In this document: positions 5,617 through 8,553 of the stretch, piece after piece
How positions within the stretch are numbered: the first letter of the stretch is position 1
How the letters are laid out: each line of letters begins with the position of its first letter
Assembly: GCA_964632865.1 (NCBI GenBank)
Contig: CAZWDH010000289.1
Coordinates: 1-8,553 of the forward strand
Source of the DNA: JAHDWY01 sp964632865
GTDB lineage: Bacteria > Hydrogenedentota > Hydrogenedentia > Hydrogenedentales > SLHB01
Length of the DNA stretch: 8,553 nt
Direction: 5' to 3'
Notes under the pieces: generated by a model
The model's database searches: none
The model's input: the letters and a program-made list of their open reading frames with translations, nothing else
What the model was told of the DNA's origin: nothing
Made by a program: the position numbers and the translations under genes

Positions 5617-7179
5617 ATGAGACAGATTCTTACAGTATGTGTGGCGTTGCTACTATCCGTGGGCGCATTCGCGCAGGACCCGTGGGGGCAGGCGGCACAG
5701 AACGGGGAACTGAACCGCCAATCGCTGCTCCATTGCTGGCGCTTTGTACAGGGGTGGCTGAAGCACGCCGACCCCGTCACTGGTCTGATCCCGCGAAATC
5801 TCAGCAAAGACCTGTACTGGAACGCCAAGGACGCCGCCGCGGACAACTATCCCTTCGAAGTGCTCTCGACGTACTACACCGATCGCGAGCGTTTCGAGGG
5901 CCGCATGAAGGACATGCTCGAAACGGAGCAACGTATCACCAATCGCGTCGATCGGTTGCCGGACGATTTCGTCTTCGAAACGCAGTCCTTCCGCACGCCG
6001 GAACCCGTCATGGCCGACCTCATCTTCGGTGCCAGCGAATACGTGAAGGATGGTCTCATTCCGGTCACGGAATTGCTCGGCCCGAGCCCGTGGTCGGAGC
6101 GGATGCTCGGACTGCTCGACGACATCTGGAAGCACGGCGAAGAGCAAACGGAAGTGGGCGTATTGCCGTCGACCTCCCACGAGGTCTGCGGCGAGATGAT
6201 GCAGAGTCTCGCCCGCATGTACTGGATGACCGGCAACGAGCACTACCGCGACGATACGCTTATGATCGCGGACTACTTCCTGAAGCACCACCTTCCCACG
6301 GAAGCTGAGCAATTGCGTCTGGATGACCACGGTTGCGAAGTCATCGGCGGCTTGTCGGAAGCCTACTATCTGGCCGCCCAAGTCGATCCCGCGCGGCGCG
6401 AGGCGTGGAAGCCCGCCATGCACAAGGTGCTCGACCGCGTGTTGGAAGTGGGCCGCGACGACATCGGCCTCCTCTACAACATGGTCAATCCGGTGACGGG
6501 CGAGATTAAGTCCGACGACCGCACTGACAACTGGGGCTACAACTACAACGCTTTCCTCGTCGTCGCCGAACTCGACCAGGAACCGCGCTTCCGCGAGGCC
6601 GTGGAATTTGTGCTGGAAAACATCATGCAAGCCAAGGACTACCCTTGGGAAGGCGACCGCATGGACGGCATCGCCGACTCCCTGGAAGGCGGCTTGAACC
6701 TGCTCAACCGGGTCCCCGGCCCCGCCGCCGTCGAATGGGCCGATTACACGGCGCAACGCCTCTTCGCCACGCAGCGCGACACGGGCGTCATCGAAGGCTG
6801 GCACGGCGACGGCAATTTCGCGCGCACGGTGCTCATGTACGGGCTGTGGAAAAGCCAGGGCGCTTACGTGGAGCCCTGGCGCGGCGATCTGCGCGTCGGG
6901 TGCGCCCGCGGCGAGGATGGTTCCGCGTACTTCGTCGTCGAGGCCGACTGGCCCTGGAAAGGCAAGCTGCGCTTCGATGTGCCGCGCCATTCCGAATACC
7001 TGCACATCCCATCGGACTACCCGCGTCTGAACCAGTTCCCCGAATGGTTCACGGTTCCCACGGATGGCGTGTATGAAACGGACGACGGCGAAATGACCGC
7101 CGCCGCATTGCGTGATGGCATCGAAATCTCGGTGGCGCCGGATGCGCCGTTCAAGATCCGACTCAAAGTTAAGGAGTGA
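5617..7179 (+). CDS. Secreted, mainly helical protein, possibly six-hairpin glycosidase-like
   Basis: I do not recognise a specific family. The 520-residue product starts with a clear Sec signal peptide: MRQ, a hydrophobic core at residues 4-18, and a probable cut after A19 (AFA|Q). There is no lipobox, so it is probably periplasmic or exported. Residues about 30-415 appear to be repeated amphipathic helices rich in Trp, Tyr, His and acidic residues (for example HEVCGEMMQSLARMYWMTGN at 188-207, and DNWGYNYNAF from 304). This pattern is seen in alpha/alpha-barrel (six-hairpin) glycosidases and polysaccharide lyases. Residues about 416-520 look beta-rich, as in the C-terminal domains of such enzymes. 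Candidate acid/base residues include E189, E193, D304 and E394, but I cannot assign them. The ATG has AAGGAG nine bases upstream. It lies 44 bases after the hydrolase gene and 2 bases before the Tat isomerase-like gene, which supports a role in carbohydrate breakdown. Function is inferred from fold impression and context only. Confidence 0.6.
   Translation: MRQILTVCVALLLSVGAFAQDPWGQAAQNGELNRQSLLHCWRFVQGWLKHADPVTGLIPRNLSKDLYWNAKDAAADNYPFEVLSTYYTDRERFEGRMKDMLETEQRITNRVDRLPDDFVFETQSFRTPEPVMADLIFGASEYVKDGLIPVTELLGPSPWSERMLGLLDDIWKHGEEQTEVGVLPSTSHEVCGEMMQSLARMYWMTGNEHYRDDTLMIADYFLKHHLPTEAEQLRLDDHGCEVIGGLSEAYYLAAQVDPARREAWKPAMHKVLDRVLEVGRDDIGLLYNMVNPVTGEIKSDDRTDNWGYNYNAFLVVAELDQEPRFREAVEFVLENIMQAKDYPWEGDRMDGIADSLEGGLNLLNRVPGPAAVEWADYTAQRLFATQRDTGVIEGWHGDGNFARTVLMYGLWKSQGAYVEPWRGDLRVGCARGEDGSAYFVVEADWPWKGKLRFDVPRHSEYLHIPSDYPRLNQFPEWFTVPTDGVYETDDGEMTAAALRDGIEISVAPDAPFKIRLKVKE
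7171..7176 (+). promoter_or_regulatory. Ribosome binding site fixing the start at 7182
   Basis: AAGGAG, followed by five bases and then ATG at 7182. This consensus site selects the ATG over the in-frame GTG at 7176, which lies in the site itself. It sits in the last codons of the upstream gene. Confidence 0.8.
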
Positions 7180-7181
7180 TC

Positions 7182-8099
7182 ATGACACCCACACGACGTG
7201 AGTTCCTGGCAGCATCGTTTGCAACCGGCGCGGCGTTGGCGTTGCAGCCCGCCGCGGGCGCCGCAACATCGCCCGCACTGCCGATCTGCGTATTTTCGAA
7301 ACACCTCCAGTTCATCGATGACTACGCCGAACTCGCGCGCACGGCCAGGGACCTCGGACTCGACGGACTCGATCTTACGGTCCGCTCCGGCGGCCACGTC
7401 TTGCCGGAGAACGTCGCCACCGATCTGCCGAAAGCGGTCGAGGCGGTCCGCGCGGAGGGTCTCGACGTACCCATGATCACGACGCGCCTCAACGAGGCGG
7501 ACGACCCCGAGGCCCGGCCCATCCTTCAGGCTGCATCGGCGCTCGGCATCAAGTACGTGCGCGTCGGCGGGCTGTCCTACTCGGATGACGGCGACATCCT
7601 TACCGAACTCGACGGATTCACCGAGCAGATGCGGGCACTCGCGTCGCTGCTCCAGGAATTCGACGTGACTGCGGGATACCACAACCACTCCGGCGGCACC
7701 AACGTGGGCGCGGTGCTTTGGGATCTGCACGACATCATTCGCGCCGTAAACAGCGAGCATTTCGGATCGAACTTCGACATAGGCCACGCCGCCGTCGAAG
7801 GCGCTTATGCCGGCTGGCGCATCAACACCCGGCTCATGGCGCCGCATGTGAAAATGATGGCCGTGAAGGATTTCGTGTGGGACGGCGACCGCCCCCGCTG
7901 GGTTCCCCTCGGAGAAGGCGTCGTGCAGACCGTAGAGTTCCTCAAGATCCTCCACGCCGCGGATTTCGCCGGTCCTGTGTCCATCCATTTCGAGTACAAG
8001 ACCGCGTCCGATGACGTCCTGCTGGAACACATCCGTGCCGCAACCCTCCTAATGCGCGACAACCTGCACGAAGCGGGCTTTGGAGACGGAGCTGCATAA
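7182..8099 (+). CDS. Tat-signal sugar phosphate isomerase/epimerase-like TIM-barrel protein
   Basis: Member of the xylose isomerase-like TIM-barrel superfamily (AP endonuclease 2 type), usually metal-dependent sugar or inositol isomerases, epimerases or dehydratases. It has 305 residues. The N-terminus TPTRREFLAASFATGAALAL is a twin-arginine signal (R5, R6, F8, L9, then a hydrophobic stretch and an AxA-type site near 28), so the protein is probably exported folded with its metal. The barrel starts at about residue 34. Likely metal or active-site residues are H167 and H169 in GYHNHSG, D199 and H202 in NFDIGHA, K229 and D230 in AVKD, and E271 in HFEYK. The expected first-half Glu ligand is not obvious. 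It follows the secreted helical protein by two bases with its own strong ribosome binding site, so the two should be co-expressed. The exact substrate cannot be told from sequence; exported paralogues of this family are common in Planctomycetota-like bacteria. Confidence 0.8.
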   Translation: MTPTRREFLAASFATGAALALQPAAGAATSPALPICVFSKHLQFIDDYAELARTARDLGLDGLDLTVRSGGHVLPENVATDLPKAVEAVRAEGLDVPMITTRLNEADDPEARPILQAASALGIKYVRVGGLSYSDDGDILTELDGFTEQMRALASLLQEFDVTAGYHNHSGGTNVGAVLWDLHDIIRAVNSEHFGSNFDIGHAAVEGAYAGWRINTRLMAPHVKMMAVKDFVWDGDRPRWVPLGEGVVQTVEFLKILHAADFAGPVSIHFEYKTASDDVLLEHIRAATLLMRDNLHEAGFGDGAA

Positions 8100-8225
8100 G
8101 ACACCGACGCGATTGTATGAGCGTTTGCATCGCATTTGGGATCGCGCTGGAGTCGGGTCACTGTCATGCCCAAGTCCGATTGCGGCTTATCTTTCTTTCG
8201 GAGAGTCTTCTCCTGTTCAATCGCC

Positions 8226-8553
8226 TTACGATTTCGCCGTGTGTTTTCTGGCGACCTTGCGGGCGCGTAGATTGAGCATCTCGACAAAGAGCGAGAAGCC
8301 CATGGCGAAGTAGATGTAGCCTTTCTCGATGTGTCGTCCGAAGCCTTCGGCGAGAAGCATGACGCCGATGAGCAGCAGGAACGACAAAGCAAGCATCTTG
8401 ATAGTGGGACGCCGCTCGACAAAACGGCTGACAGCGCCGGCAAACACCATCATGATACCGATGGCGATGACGACGGCTGCAATCATGATCCAGATGTGAT
8501 CGACCATGCCGACGGCGGTGATGACCGAATCCAGAGAGAACACGAGGTCGAGC
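8226..8553 (-). CDS. TerC-family integral membrane protein (N-terminus beyond the window)
   Basis: The C-terminal 108 residues of a TerC/COG0861-type membrane protein. The visible part begins LDLVFSLDSVITAVGM, which carries the conserved acidic residue in a membrane segment (FSLDS). Three further hydrophobic segments follow: one starting WIMIAAVV, one around IKMLALSFLLLIGV with AEGFG, and GYIYFAMGFSLFVEMLNL. The end is a basic cytoplasmic tail (RARKVARKHTAKS). TerC-family proteins are linked to tellurite resistance clusters and, in several bacteria, to manganese or other metal-ion export; the role here is not shown. The GTG at 8541-8543 is internal, because family-typical residues continue upstream to the window edge. 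It converges on the isomerase-like gene across 126 bases. Confidence 0.92.
   Translation of the reverse strand, partial: LDLVFSLDSVITAVGMVDHIWIMIAAVVIAIGIMMVFAGAVSRFVERRPTIKMLALSFLLLIGVMLLAEGFGRHIEKGYIYFAMGFSLFVEMLNLRARKVARKHTAKS

Noticed and set aside
5653..7005. Open frame of 450 codons on the minus strand opposite the secreted protein gene
   Set aside because: Antisense shadow with His/Val/Arg-rich composition. The plus-strand frame has a signal peptide, a ribosome binding site and normal protein composition.
7017..8030. Open frame of 337 codons on the minus strand opposite the isomerase-like gene
   Set aside because: Shadow frame; it spans the junction of two real plus-strand genes and shows no family signature.
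8200..8213. Possible terminator hairpin (GGAGA, GTCT, TCTCC) between the converging genes
   Set aside because: The stem is only five base pairs with no adjacent U-run on either strand, too weak to call.
8080..8313. Plus-strand frame of 77 codons at the end of the isomerase-like gene
   Set aside because: It overlaps the isomerase-like gene and the TerC gene on the opposite strand, and lacks a ribosome site or any recognisable domain.

Overview
The window is GC-rich bacterial DNA with densely packed genes and is almost entirely explained by seven protein-coding genes, two of them cut by the window ends. No RNA gene, CRISPR array, transposase, phage gene or plasmid function was seen. The host cannot be named securely. 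High GC, Sec- and Tat-exported carbohydrate-type proteins and short interspersed intergenic repeats would fit an uncultured Planctomycetota/PVC-like or Hydrogenedentota-type bacterium, but that is only an inference from style.

Left block (1-2051, minus strand): clpS followed by clpA, the N-degron adaptor and the AAA+ unfoldase of the ClpAP protease. ClpA runs off the left edge; its first 534 residues are visible. The 115-base gap between the two genes is AT-rich and holds a 7-base tandem repeat that starts almost at the clpS stop codon.

Divergent control region (2052-2324): this lies between clpS (leftward) and uvrC (rightward). It carries two exact, inverted copies of a 25-base sequence that is itself a hairpin, about 100 bases apart, in a REPIN/MITE-like arrangement. 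Each copy faces the 5' end of one of the divergent genes in the same relative orientation.

Centre (2325-5572, plus strand): uvrC, encoding the nucleotide excision repair endonuclease subunit with all key residues intact. It overlaps by four bases a gene for a membrane-anchored alpha/beta hydrolase. The hydrolase ends in an unusual Lys/Ala/Pro-rich, histone H1-like tail of about 85 residues with no acidic residue. This is the least ordinary protein in the window.

Right block (5617-8099, plus strand): a Sec-secreted, mostly helical protein (possibly of the six-hairpin/alpha-alpha-barrel glycosidase type) and, two bases later, a Tat-signal TIM-barrel protein of the sugar phosphate isomerase/epimerase family. 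They look like a two-gene exported carbohydrate-processing unit. A converging TerC-family membrane protein gene (minus strand) enters from the right edge.

Most of the window is conserved housekeeping. I do not see a clearly new multi-gene system. The items most worth a second look are the H1-tailed hydrolase coupled to uvrC, the inverted hairpin pair, the clpS-clpA spacer repeat and the secreted protein/Tat isomerase pair.
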